Origin: DAOTVC01 sp034437215
GTDB taxonomy: Bacteria > Chloroflexota > Anaerolineae > B4-G1 > SLSP01
Length of the DNA stretch: 64,000 bases
NCBI GenBank assembly: GCA_034437215.1
Contig: DAOTVC010000153.1
Location: 1 to 64,000 of the forward strand
Direction of reading: 5' to 3'
The position numbers were made by a program, and so were the translations under genes. Numbering within the stretch: the stretch's first letter is position 1; the number at the start of each line of letters is the position of its first letter. A model generated the notes under the pieces. The model ran no database searches, had not been told where the DNA came from, and worked only from the letters and a program-made list of their open reading frames with translations. Of the stretch, positions 8,302 to 14,149 are shown one piece after another.

Positions 8302-8388
8302 AAAAATCGCCGGGGGCTGGTCCCACAGCCCCCGGCTTCAACAGAAGGAGGAGAATCTAACGATCAGTCGAGCCCCAAACCCCAACTC
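8302..8388 (-). ncRNA. Putative small regulatory RNA, copy 1 of 3 (anti-Shine-Dalgarno)
   Basis: A predicted 87-nt leftward transcript. It starts 7 nt after the -10 box at 8395-8400 and ends in a terminator. It has a G-rich 5' part (two GGGG runs), then AGAUUCUCCUCCUUCUGUUG (complement of 8339-8358), then the terminator hairpin. The 20-nt block is identical in all three copies and contains CCUCCUU, the same core as the 3' end of 16S rRNA, so it can pair with AAGGAGG ribosome sites. No open reading frame is present. The unit layout and 5' part are conserved more loosely than the pairing block. Boundaries are predicted, not measured. Confidence 0.68.
8309..8336 (-). terminator. Intrinsic terminator of small RNA copy 1
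   Basis: GCCGGGGGCTG and its complement form an 11-bp stem with a 6-nt loop. On the minus strand it is followed by GAUUUUUG, a proper U-tract. Confidence 0.8.
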
Positions 8389-8394
8389 AACCTT

Positions 8395-8449
8395 AATATA
8401 CCCTATCTTGAGGGATCATACTTGACGGAAACCTAACGCTTTTCTTACG
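8395..8449 (-). promoter_or_regulatory. Activator-type promoter of small RNA copy 1
   Basis: Three direct repeats read on the plus strand TTGACG (8422), CTAACG (8433) and CTTACG (8444), each exactly 11 bp apart. On the minus strand they are followed by 21 bp and a TATATT -10 box (complement of 8395-8400). There is no recognisable -35 hexamer. The 11-bp direct-repeat layout is typical of OmpR/PhoB-family response regulators. Confidence 0.65.
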
Positions 8450-8486
8450 TTTTATCGTGAGGTTGATTTTGGGTTGGGTGCGGTAC

Positions 8487-8574
8487 AAAAAGAGAGCCGG
8501 GGGCTGTCCCTAGCCCCCGGCTCCAACAGAAGGAGGAGAATCTAACAATCAGTTGGGCCCCAAAACCCTAACTT
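8487..8574 (-). ncRNA. Putative small regulatory RNA, copy 2 of 3 (anti-Shine-Dalgarno)
   Basis: A predicted 88-nt leftward transcript starting 7 nt after the TATACT -10 box and ending at the U-tract 8487-8491. The anti-Shine-Dalgarno block is the complement of 8524-8543 and is identical in sequence to copies 1 and 3. The 5' part (GGG, UUUU, GGGG) and the segment before the block are close to copy 1, including an ACUGAU-GUUAG stretch that copy 3 lacks. It contains no start codon with a reading frame of useful length. Confidence 0.68.
8494..8523 (-). terminator. Intrinsic terminator of small RNA copy 2
   Basis: A 12-bp stem (GAGCCGGGGGCT and its complement) with a 6-nt loop, followed on the minus strand by UCUUUUUG. 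Confidence 0.8.
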
Positions 8575-8580
8575 GTCTAT

Positions 8581-8635
8581 AGTATACCTCACATGAGCGC
8601 GCCGTACTTGACGGAGTCCTTACGTATATCTGACG
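8581..8635 (-). promoter_or_regulatory. Activator-type promoter of small RNA copy 2
   Basis: Direct repeats TTGACG (8608), CTTACG (8619) and CTGACG (8630) are spaced 11 bp apart. They lie exactly 21 bp upstream of a TATACT -10 box (complement of 8581-8586), the same geometry as in the other two copies. Confidence 0.68.
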
Positions 8636-8664
8636 CTTTGTAAGGTTTGGGTTGGGAACCCCGC

Positions 8665-8743
8665 AAAGCAAAGCCGGGGGCTGTCCCTAGCCCCCGGCTT
8701 CAACAGAAGGAGGAGAATCTCTGCGGCCCCGAACCCTACTTCT
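8665..8743 (-). ncRNA. Putative small regulatory RNA, copy 3 of 3 (anti-Shine-Dalgarno)
   Basis: A predicted 79-nt leftward transcript and the first of the three downstream of rlmN. It is shorter because about 10 nt between the G-rich 5' end and the pairing block are missing. The anti-Shine-Dalgarno block (complement of 8701-8720) and the terminator arm are unchanged. The preserved block alongside a variable 5' segment suggests that the block is the functional part. Confidence 0.65.
8671..8700 (-). terminator. Intrinsic terminator of small RNA copy 3
   Basis: A 12-bp stem (AAGCCGGGGGCT and its complement) with a 6-nt loop. The tail on the minus strand is UGCUUUG, weaker than in copies 1 and 2. 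Confidence 0.7.
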
Positions 8744-8749
8744 GTTTAT

Positions 8750-8804
8750 AGTCTACTTTGTGAGAACCCGCTCTGCTTGACGGCAGCCTAACGGTTGCCT
8801 TACG
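8750..8804 (-). promoter_or_regulatory. Activator-type promoter of small RNA copy 3
   Basis: Direct repeats TTGACG (8777), CTAACG (8788) and CTTACG (8799) are spaced 11 bp apart. A 21-bp gap and a TAGACT -10 box (complement of 8750-8755) follow. The outermost repeat ends 10 bp from the rlmN stop codon, so the operator fills the whole gap. Confidence 0.66.
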
Positions 8805-8813
8805 CCTGCTGGG

Positions 8814-9866
8814 TTACGGCTCCGTCTGTGCCCGGCGCCGGAGCTGCCCGCAGCCGGCCTGGATGCCGATGCCCCGCCGGAGCCGGAGGGTGTAGGAGAT
8901 GTGCTTGCGGTCCAGGATCGCGGTGAAGGCCTCGATCCGCTCGGGCGTGGAGGGCTGCCCTTCGAAGCCGCTCGTGGGGTTGAGGGGGATGAGGTTGACG
9001 TGGACCAACATGCCCGCCACGCGCGCGGCGAGGGCCCGGGCCTGCTCCTCGGTGTCGTTCACCCCCTCGATGAGCACCCACTCGAAGGTGACCTGGCGGT
9101 TCGTCCGATCCAGGTACTCTCCCACCGCGGCCAGGAGATCGTTGAGCGGATAGCGCTGATTGATGGGCAGGAGTTGGTTCCGTACCTCGTCGGTCGCGGC
9201 GTGGAGGGAGACCGCGAGGTTCACCTGCAGGTCCTCCTTGGCAAAGCGCCGGATGCCGGGGACGACCCCCGCGGTGCTGAGGGTGAGCCGCCGCTGCCCC
9301 ATACGAAAGCCGTCGGGGTGGATGAGGCGATGGATGGCCTCGAGCGTCTTTTCGTAGTTCAGGAAGGGCTCTCCCATCCCCATGAAGACGATGTTCGAGA
9401 GCTGCTGCCCCTGGGCCTGCAGCTCCCGTTCCAGGTGCAGGGCTTGGGTCACGATCTCCCCACTGCTGAGATTGCGCTCGAAGCCCATCTGGCCGGTGGC
9501 GCAGAAGGTGCACTTCAGGGCACATCCCACCTGCGTGGAGAGGCAGGCGCTGCGCCGGTCCACGTAGCGCATCAGAACGACCTCCACCTGCGCCCCGTCC
9601 TGCATCTTGAGGAGATCCTTGCGGGTCTCTCCGGTCAGGGACTCCTGTTGGGCCAGCACGGGAGGGACGTACATCGTCGTCTCCTCGTCCAGGCGCTCGC
9701 GCAAACTCTGGGGCAGGGTCGTCATCTCCTGGACGCTCGTCGCCAGGTGGCGGTAGAGCCACGTCCAGATCTGCTTTGCCCGGTAACTGGGCTCTCCCCA
9801 CCCGGTGATGAGCGCCTCGATCTCCGGCAGGGAGAGGTTGTAAAGATCAGGTCTTTTGTCTGCCAT
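8814..9866 (-). CDS. rlmN: Dual-specificity 23S rRNA/tRNA adenine-C2 methyltransferase RlmN
   Basis: A 350-residue radical SAM enzyme that methylates C2 of A2503 in 23S rRNA and A37 in some tRNAs. The Fe-S motif CxxxCxxC is at C115, C119 and C122 (CALKCTFCATG). GMGEPFLNYE, LSTAGVVPGIRRF and the C-terminal catalytic Cys339 in GIQAGCGQLR are all present. Start ATG 9866 follows AAAGGAAAGGG. It is the third gene of a leftward run (GntR regulator, nucleotidyltransferase-HAD fusion, rlmN), with only 40 bp separating it from the gene before. Its stop lies directly beside the small-RNA array. Confidence 0.95.
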   Translation of the reverse strand: MADKRPDLYNLSLPEIEALITGWGEPSYRAKQIWTWLYRHLATSVQEMTTLPQSLRERLDEETTMYVPPVLAQQESLTGETRKDLLKMQDGAQVEVVLMRYVDRRSACLSTQVGCALKCTFCATGQMGFERNLSSGEIVTQALHLERELQAQGQQLSNIVFMGMGEPFLNYEKTLEAIHRLIHPDGFRMGQRRLTLSTAGVVPGIRRFAKEDLQVNLAVSLHAATDEVRNQLLPINQRYPLNDLLAAVGEYLDRTNRQVTFEWVLIEGVNDTEEQARALAARVAGMLVHVNLIPLNPTSGFEGQPSTPERIEAFTAILDRKHISYTLRLRRGIGIQAGCGQLRRRAQTEP

Positions 9867-9906
9867 TCTAATACCCTTTCCTTTCTTGTTATCGGAGGAC
9901 CTGCTC

Positions 9907-11313
9907 CTAAGTGAGGGCCTCTCGCCACGCCTCCACGAGGCGGGCGAGGTCTTCGAAGACCAGGTCGGGATGGATGGGCGAGCTCCTGATGGAATTCGCT
10001 GCGTGGACGCCCGAGAGAACGAGCGCCGTGGGCATGCCCATGCGTATGCCCCCCAGGATGTCGGTGTCCAAACGATCTCCTATCATGAGGCTCTCCTCGG
10101 CCCGCGCGCCCAGGCGCTCCAGCGCCTGGCGGTAGAGAACGGGCTCCGGTTTGCCCATCACCGTCGGTTCCACGTCGGTGGCTGCACGCAACAGCGCTAA
10201 CTGGGCCCCGGCGCCGGGGACCAGCCCCGCTTCGCTGGGGAAGGTGCGGTCGGGGTTCGTGCCCACGAAGTGGGCTCCCCCCCGGATGAGCAGGGTGGCG
10301 GTCGCCATCTTGTCCCAGGTCAGCCGGCGGTCCCAGCCTACGACGACGTAGTCGGCCCTGTCACCCTCTGAGAGACGCAAGCCCCGGGAACGGAGGGCCT
10401 CCTCGACGCCGCTGCCCCCGATGGGGTAGACGAGGGCCTCGGGCTCGGCTCGGGCTGCGACGTAGTCCGCCGCTGCCAGGGCCGAGGTGAGGATGTGCTC
10501 CGCTGTGACCTCCACGTCCAGACCGGCCAGCTTCTCCACATACTGCTCCGGCGTGCGGCTGGCGTTGTTCGTCACCAGCATGTAGTCCAGTTCGTGCTCC
10601 CGCAGGAGGTCGAAGAAGGCGTGCAGACCGGGGAGGGCCCGATCACCCCGCCAGAGCACACCGTCCATGTCACAGACGACGGTCCGCAGAGGGGAGAGGA
10701 GGGATGCCGGTTGCTGCTCCCCCACTGCGGCGCGCAGCCGTTCGTAGTCCTCGGGGCGGTCCATATCGGAGAGGAGGAGGGGATCGCTCACTTCGAACAA
10801 CGCGCCGTCCTCTAGGTGCTCATCGATGATCGTCCGCCCTCCCGCGTCCCCGGTCACCCCTGCAAGTTGAGGGAAGAGGGCGCGGTCGAAGAGCACCGGG
10901 CTGCCCCGGCGTCCCTTCCAGGCGGGCACGACAAGGGCGGGTGAACTCTCCCTCCAGCGTTGGATGAGGGCCTGCAGCAGGTTGGGCGTTACGTAGGGCT
11001 GATCGACCTGGAGGAAGAGCGCGCCCTGGGTTGTCGGTGGCAGCGCCGCCAGACCGACGTGAACGCTGGTGCTCATCCCCTCCTGCCAGCGGTAGTTGCG
11101 CAGGATCTGTACGGGACGCCCCTCCAGGGCTTCGATGACGGCGTCGGCCTCCGCTCCGACGACGACGATGGGGGAGAGGCCCGCCATCCAGATGATGTCT
11201 GCTACGTGCGCGACGAGTGGGCGCCCCTCCCACTCCAGAAGCTGCTTGGGACGTCCGAAGCGCGTGGAGCCTCCTGCGGCCAGGAGTATAGCGCCTACCT
11301 CTGACTCTGCCAT
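9907..11313 (-). CDS. Fusion protein: MobA-like nucleotidyltransferase plus HAD-IIA (NagD-like) phosphatase
   Basis: A 468-residue two-domain protein. Residues ~1-200 are an NTP transferase of the MobA/MocA type, with LLAAGGSTRFGRPKQLL at residues 10-26 and LQVDQPY as the metal-binding strand. This resembles molybdenum-cofactor cytidylyl/guanylyltransferases. Residues ~210-468 are a HAD-IIA phosphatase with nucleophile CDMDGVLWRG (Asp215 and Asp217), LVTNNASRTPEQY, GKPEPVLY and GDRLDTDI. Start ATG 11313 has AAGGAGGT. A longer in-frame start would add 21 residues. The two activities may act in sequence on a nucleotide-activated substrate, but no partner gene names it. GntR lies 37 bp upstream. 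Confidence 0.85.
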   Translation of the reverse strand: MAESEVGAILLAAGGSTRFGRPKQLLEWEGRPLVAHVADIIWMAGLSPIVVVGAEADAVIEALEGRPVQILRNYRWQEGMSTSVHVGLAALPPTTQGALFLQVDQPYVTPNLLQALIQRWRESSPALVVPAWKGRRGSPVLFDRALFPQLAGVTGDAGGRTIIDEHLEDGALFEVSDPLLLSDMDRPEDYERLRAAVGEQQPASLLSPLRTVVCDMDGVLWRGDRALPGLHAFFDLLREHELDYMLVTNNASRTPEQYVEKLAGLDVEVTAEHILTSALAAADYVAARAEPEALVYPIGGSGVEEALRSRGLRLSEGDRADYVVVGWDRRLTWDKMATATLLIRGGAHFVGTNPDRTFPSEAGLVPGAGAQLALLRAATDVEPTVMGKPEPVLYRQALERLGARAEESLMIGDRLDTDILGGIRMGMPTALVLSGVHAANSIRSSPIHPDLVFEDLARLVEAWREALT

Positions 11314-11350
11314 CTTGAGAGTACCTCCTTGCGGGTAACTTGCGGTGTAA

Positions 11351-12100
11351 TCAGGTGCGTGAAAGGGAGAGCGCAATGGGATAGCGATCAGGGCGGTAGG
11401 CGGTCAGCGCGTACTCCACCCGCTGCTCGTGGGTGTCGAAGGTCAGACGCTCCAGGGTCAGCAGGGCGGCCGGGGACTCCAACTGCATGAGCTCGCACTC
11501 CCGGGGGGTGGCCAGGCGAGCGCTGACGGTCTGCTCGGCGTGTGCCAGCTGAACGTGCAGCTCCTGTTCGAGTATCGTGTAGAGGGAGAACTTGCTGAAG
11601 TCGTGCTCCAGAAGGTGCGGGCAGCAGTCGTAGGGCGTGTAGGTAAGCGCGATCCCCACCGGCAGAAAGTCGTTGAGCAGGCGCAGACGCTCCAGTACGT
11701 GCACCTTGGTTCCCATGCGCAGGGCTAGCTGTGCGGCTATGGTACGGTCGGCCTCGATGGTCTCTCTGCGCAGCACCCGGGTAGTGTAGACGAGCCCGTA
11801 ACCTTCCATCTCCTCGGCAAAGCCGAGAAGCTTCAAGCTCGAATGCTTGCGACGGGGCGCCACGAAGATGCCGGCACCCGGACGGGTGTAGATCAATCCC
11901 TCCTGAAGGAGCATCTGTAATGCCTTGCGCACTGTCTGGCGGCTGATGCCGTACTTGGCCGCCAGATTGCGCTCCGAGGGCAGCGTCTCTCCCGTGCGCA
12001 GAGTGCCCGCCAGGATGAGCGTCCGCAGGCGGTGGTGCAACTGTTCGTAGAGCGGCACCTTACTATTCGCGTCAAGATTGAATGACATGTCGAGTTTCAT
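11351..12100 (-). CDS. GntR/HutC-family transcriptional regulator
   Basis: A 249-residue regulator. The N-terminal winged helix is at residues ~15-85, with VPLYEQLHHRLR, LPSERNLAAKYGISRQTVRKAL and IYTRPGAGIFV. The UTRA ligand-binding domain covers the remainder (VHVLERLRLLNDFLPVGIALTY, HAEQTVSARLA, LLTLERLTFD). HutC-type regulators respond to small metabolites, often amino sugars or histidine-pathway compounds. The ligand here is unknown. The next two genes downstream probably belong to its transcript. Its promoter gives a leader of only about 8 nt with a partial GAGGA site. Confidence 0.92.
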   Translation of the reverse strand: MKLDMSFNLDANSKVPLYEQLHHRLRTLILAGTLRTGETLPSERNLAAKYGISRQTVRKALQMLLQEGLIYTRPGAGIFVAPRRKHSSLKLLGFAEEMEGYGLVYTTRVLRRETIEADRTIAAQLALRMGTKVHVLERLRLLNDFLPVGIALTYTPYDCCPHLLEHDFSKFSLYTILEQELHVQLAHAEQTVSARLATPRECELMQLESPAALLTLERLTFDTHEQRVEYALTAYRPDRYPIALSLSRT

Positions 12101-12114
12101 AGGTCCTCAGAACC

Positions 12115-12142
12115 ATTATAGGCAAGGAACGTAGAGGGTCAA
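12115..12142 (-). promoter_or_regulatory. Promoter of the GntR gene, short-leader type
   Basis: TTGACC (complement of 12137-12142), a 16-bp spacer and TATAAT (complement of 12115-12120). The expected start near 12108 leaves about 8 nt before ATG 12100. Confidence 0.6.
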
Positions 12143-12172
12143 AGTGAGTGCGTGCCCTATGGTTTCTCATAT

Positions 12173-12292
12173 GGGTGTGTTTCACTTGAGTTAAACCGAG
12201 GCGTGAAACGTGAAACGTAAACCGTGAGGTCCTCACGTTTCACGCTTTACGTTTCAGCCGCGGATAGCTCACAACTGGATTGAAACACACCC
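12173..12292. mobile_element. Miniature inverted-repeat element, copy 1, with perfect 9-bp target duplication
   Basis: A 120-bp element with ends GGGTGTGTTTCA and TGAAACACACCC. It is flanked on both sides by TTCTCATAT (12164-12172 and 12293-12301), a perfect 9-bp duplication. The interior is itself nearly palindromic around CGTGAGGTCCTCACG, so the RNA or single strand would fold into one long hairpin. It codes for nothing. Copies 2 and 3 lie at 24474-24580 and 28146-28258. It sits 30 bp upstream of the GntR promoter. Confidence 0.85.
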
Positions 12293-12306
12293 TTCTCATA
12301 TCTGAA

Positions 12307-12431
12307 GGGCTATCGCACTTGGCTGAAAAGTGCTCGTAGCCCCCGTCTCGGGGGCGAATCTGGCGGGAAAAGCCGGTTTTTTTGCCCAAGCACCCCGGGG
12401 ACGGGGCTACGAGCGTTAAATGCGATAGTCC
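12307..12431. repeat. Second, unrelated hairpin element of about 125 bp
   Basis: The ends GGGCTATCGCA (12307-12317) and TGCGATAGTCC (12421-12431) are inverted repeats with one mismatch. Nested inside are GCTCGTAGCCCC (12332-12343) and its exact complement (12403-12414). The layout is that of another miniature inverted-repeat element, lying 5 bp after the target duplication of the first. I see no other copy in the window and no clear target duplication, so mobility is not shown. Confidence 0.55.
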
Positions 12432-12442
12432 TAGCTAGGGCG

Positions 12443-12471
12443 TTGTGGCCTACCTCAGGACGTGCTATACT
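12443..12471 (+). promoter_or_regulatory. Promoter of the DivIC-like gene
   Basis: TTGTGG (12443-12448), a 17-bp spacer and TATACT (12466-12471), giving a leader of about 15 nt that holds GGGAGG. Confidence 0.6.
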
Positions 12472-12493
12472 ACTTCAAGACAAGGGAGGTCTT

Positions 12494-12910
12494 ATGAAGG
12501 AAGAAGCGGAGCGTTCAAGAGTTGGGCGTATCTCCTGGTTGGTCTGGGGGCTTCTCGCGGTCATCGTGGTCCTCCTAATCTCGGCTTTCCTGCGCGCTTG
12601 GACCTTGCACCAGGTGTTGGACGAAAAGCGGAGCGATCTGTCCCCTTTGCTGCAGACCGAACGCGAGCGTCAGGTCACCTTGGAGGCCGAACTTACCTAC
12701 GTGCAGAGCGAGGAGTACGTCGAAGAGTGGTCCCAGGCGCGTGCGGGGATGACCCGGGGCGAGGGGGAGGTCCTCGTTGTCCCGCTGGTCGCGTCGCCTA
12801 CCCCCACTCCGGTCCCTTCGCCCAGCCCCACACCCACGCCGGCACCCGAGCCTCTGCCCTTCTGGCAACGCTGGTGGCAGGCGCTCACGGGAGGGGCGCG
12901 TGAACCTTGA
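12494..12910 (+). CDS. DivIC/FtsB-like septum-formation-initiator-type membrane protein
   Basis: A 138-residue bitopic protein. It has a short cytoplasmic N-terminus, one membrane helix (residues ~13-35), a coiled-coil stretch (~38-70) and then YVQSEEYVEEWSQARAGMTRGEGEVLVVPL. That last segment follows the DivIC/FtsB pattern (a short 'sEexiEewAR' helix, then 'kpGE' and a hydrophobic strand). A Pro/Thr/Ser-rich tail and an amphipathic WQRWWQAL end follow. These proteins bridge the divisome across the membrane. ATG 12494 follows GGGAGGT. The stop overlaps the next gene by 11 bp. The family call rests on layout and one motif. Confidence 0.7.
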   Translation: MKEEAERSRVGRISWLVWGLLAVIVVLLISAFLRAWTLHQVLDEKRSDLSPLLQTERERQVTLEAELTYVQSEEYVEEWSQARAGMTRGEGEVLVVPLVASPTPTPVPSPSPTPTPAPEPLPFWQRWWQALTGGAREP

Positions 12911-13724
12911 GGCGATTCTAAACTCTGCGGTTGACGTGGCCCGCGAGGCGGGTGCACTTGTGCGTGCCTCCTTCGGTAATCTGCAGGAGATGGACTTCAA
13001 GGGCGCGGTCAATCCCGTCACCGCTGTGGACCGGCGGGCGGAATCTCTGATCCTGGAGCGCCTGCGGGAGATCTATCCCGACCACCACGTCCTGGCGGAG
13101 GAGGAGGGTGGGGATCCGCTGCACACCTCTGCCCCCCTCTGGCTCATCGATCCCCTTGACGGCACGAATAACTTCGCGCACGGCTTTCCCCACGTTGGGC
13201 TCTCCCTGGCGCTGCTCGTGGAAGGCGACCCGAAGGTAGGGGTGGTCTACGATCCTCTACGCGATGAACTCTTCACTGCGACGCGGGAGGGGGGAAGTTC
13301 CCTCAACGGCGGGCGCATTCACGTCTCCCAGGTGGAGCAGCTGGCGGAGGCCTTCTTGAGCACCGGGTTTCCCTACGCACGGCGGATTCTTGAGGACAAC
13401 AACACACAGCGGCTGGATCACTTTCTGCGCCGCTCGCTGGGTGTGCGGCGGGCAGGCGCTGCCGTTCTCGATCTCGCCTACGTCGCGTGCGGTCGTCTCG
13501 ACGGGCACTGGGAGCCGGGTTTGAAGCCCTGGGACGTGGGCGCGGGTCTCCTGCTCGTCGAGGAGGCCGGGGGGCGGGTGACCGACTTTGGTGGTGAGCC
13601 TCTGCCCGTCAGCGGCGACACCATTGTTGCCAGCAACGGTCACATTCACGCCGCCATGCTGCAGGTGATCCGCGAGGGGGCCGCCGCTCCCCATCCCGAC
13701 CGCGACCCGGAGGCCGCCCTCTGA
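12900..13724 (+). CDS. Inositol-monophosphatase-family sugar phosphatase
   Basis: A 274-residue Mg-dependent phosphatase of the IMPase superfamily. Metal ligands are visible in HVLAEEEGG (Glu), WLIDPLDGTNNFAHGFP (Asp, Asp) and PGLKPWDVGAGLLLVEEAGG (Asp). It hydrolyses myo-inositol 1-phosphate or a related sugar phosphate such as fructose-1,6-bisphosphate or histidinol phosphate, and sequence alone does not decide. I take the start as GTG 12900 because GGGAGGGG stands just upstream and homologues begin at this point. It overlaps the preceding stop by 11 bp, so translation is coupled. Confidence 0.92.
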   Translation: MNLEAILNSAVDVAREAGALVRASFGNLQEMDFKGAVNPVTAVDRRAESLILERLREIYPDHHVLAEEEGGDPLHTSAPLWLIDPLDGTNNFAHGFPHVGLSLALLVEGDPKVGVVYDPLRDELFTATREGGSSLNGGRIHVSQVEQLAEAFLSTGFPYARRILEDNNTQRLDHFLRRSLGVRRAGAAVLDLAYVACGRLDGHWEPGLKPWDVGAGLLLVEEAGGRVTDFGGEPLPVSGDTIVASNGHIHAAMLQVIREGAAAPHPDRDPEAAL

Positions 13725-13748
13725 GCCTGCGTGGGTCATGAAGAGAGG

Positions 13749-13777
13749 TTGCAGTTTGAGAATTGTTAAGTTATAAT
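13749..13777 (+). promoter_or_regulatory. Strong promoter of the unassigned RNA upstream of recX
   Basis: TTGCAG (13749-13754), a 17-bp spacer and consensus TATAAT (13772-13777). The start should lie near 13784, with no gene for 365 bp downstream. Confidence 0.65.
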
Positions 13778-13783
13778 GAAACA

Positions 13784-14139
13784 TGGAGTTTATTGCACGA
13801 TTGGTAGGTTTTGGGTTGACCCCAATCGTTGGTTCGCTGTCTCTTTATTCTCTTTAGGATGGCGAGAACAACCCAAGAAGATGCCGCACATAGACTAGGT
13901 TTGCGGTCAGACCATGGGCGGCGATTGCGGAAAGCCACTAGCCAACTCCTAGACGACAAGTTTAGAGTAACCGTATGCTGAGTAGGGCGCCGGGAAAGGG
14001 CGCTTGATGTCCTGCAGGTTTTCGCAGGTGTAAGCCTACGTGTAGATTGCAGCAGGTGAACCCGTTCTGGGACCAGAACGGCGTTTGGTGCTACTAGGCG
14101 CGGCTATGGTCTTTCCGACCGTGGCCGCGCTTACTGTTT
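13784..14139 (+). ncRNA. Unassigned structured RNA candidate upstream of recX (about 350 nt)
   Basis: A consensus promoter opens a 350-nt stretch with no credible reading frame, closed by a 14-bp terminator-like hairpin. It contains several exact short stems: CGATTGG/CCAATCG (13798-13828), a GGCGCC-type hairpin near 13986-14002, CCTGC/GCAGG (14011-14028) and CCGTTCTGG/CCAGAACGG (14062-14081). It lacks the signatures of tmRNA (no CCA-end T-arm), RNase P (no GAGGAAAGUC) and SRP RNA. 6S RNA could not be shown. It may be an independent RNA or a long structured leader of recX. Confidence 0.5.
14098..14139 (+). terminator. Terminator-like hairpin before recX
   Basis: GCGCGGCTATGGTC pairs with GACCGTGGCCGCGC over 14 bp (two G-U pairs), with a 5-nt loop. 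A U-rich TTACTGTTT tail follows. The recX ribosome site starts right after it, so recX needs read-through or a hidden promoter. Confidence 0.65.
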
Positions 14140-14149
14140 GGAGAGGACT

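Noticed and set aside
8302..8804. The three repeats as a CRISPR array or as plus-strand ribosome-site leaders
   Set aside because: The period is 169-186 bp with diverged interiors, unlike CRISPR. On the plus strand the AGGAGG sequences precede no reading frame, and U-tracts and promoter geometry only make sense on the minus strand.
13784..14139. tmRNA, RNase P RNA, SRP RNA or 6S RNA at this locus
   Set aside because: The T-arm with CCA end and the RNase P and SRP core sequences are absent. A 6S-like long bulged rod could not be shown by eye. It is kept as unassigned.
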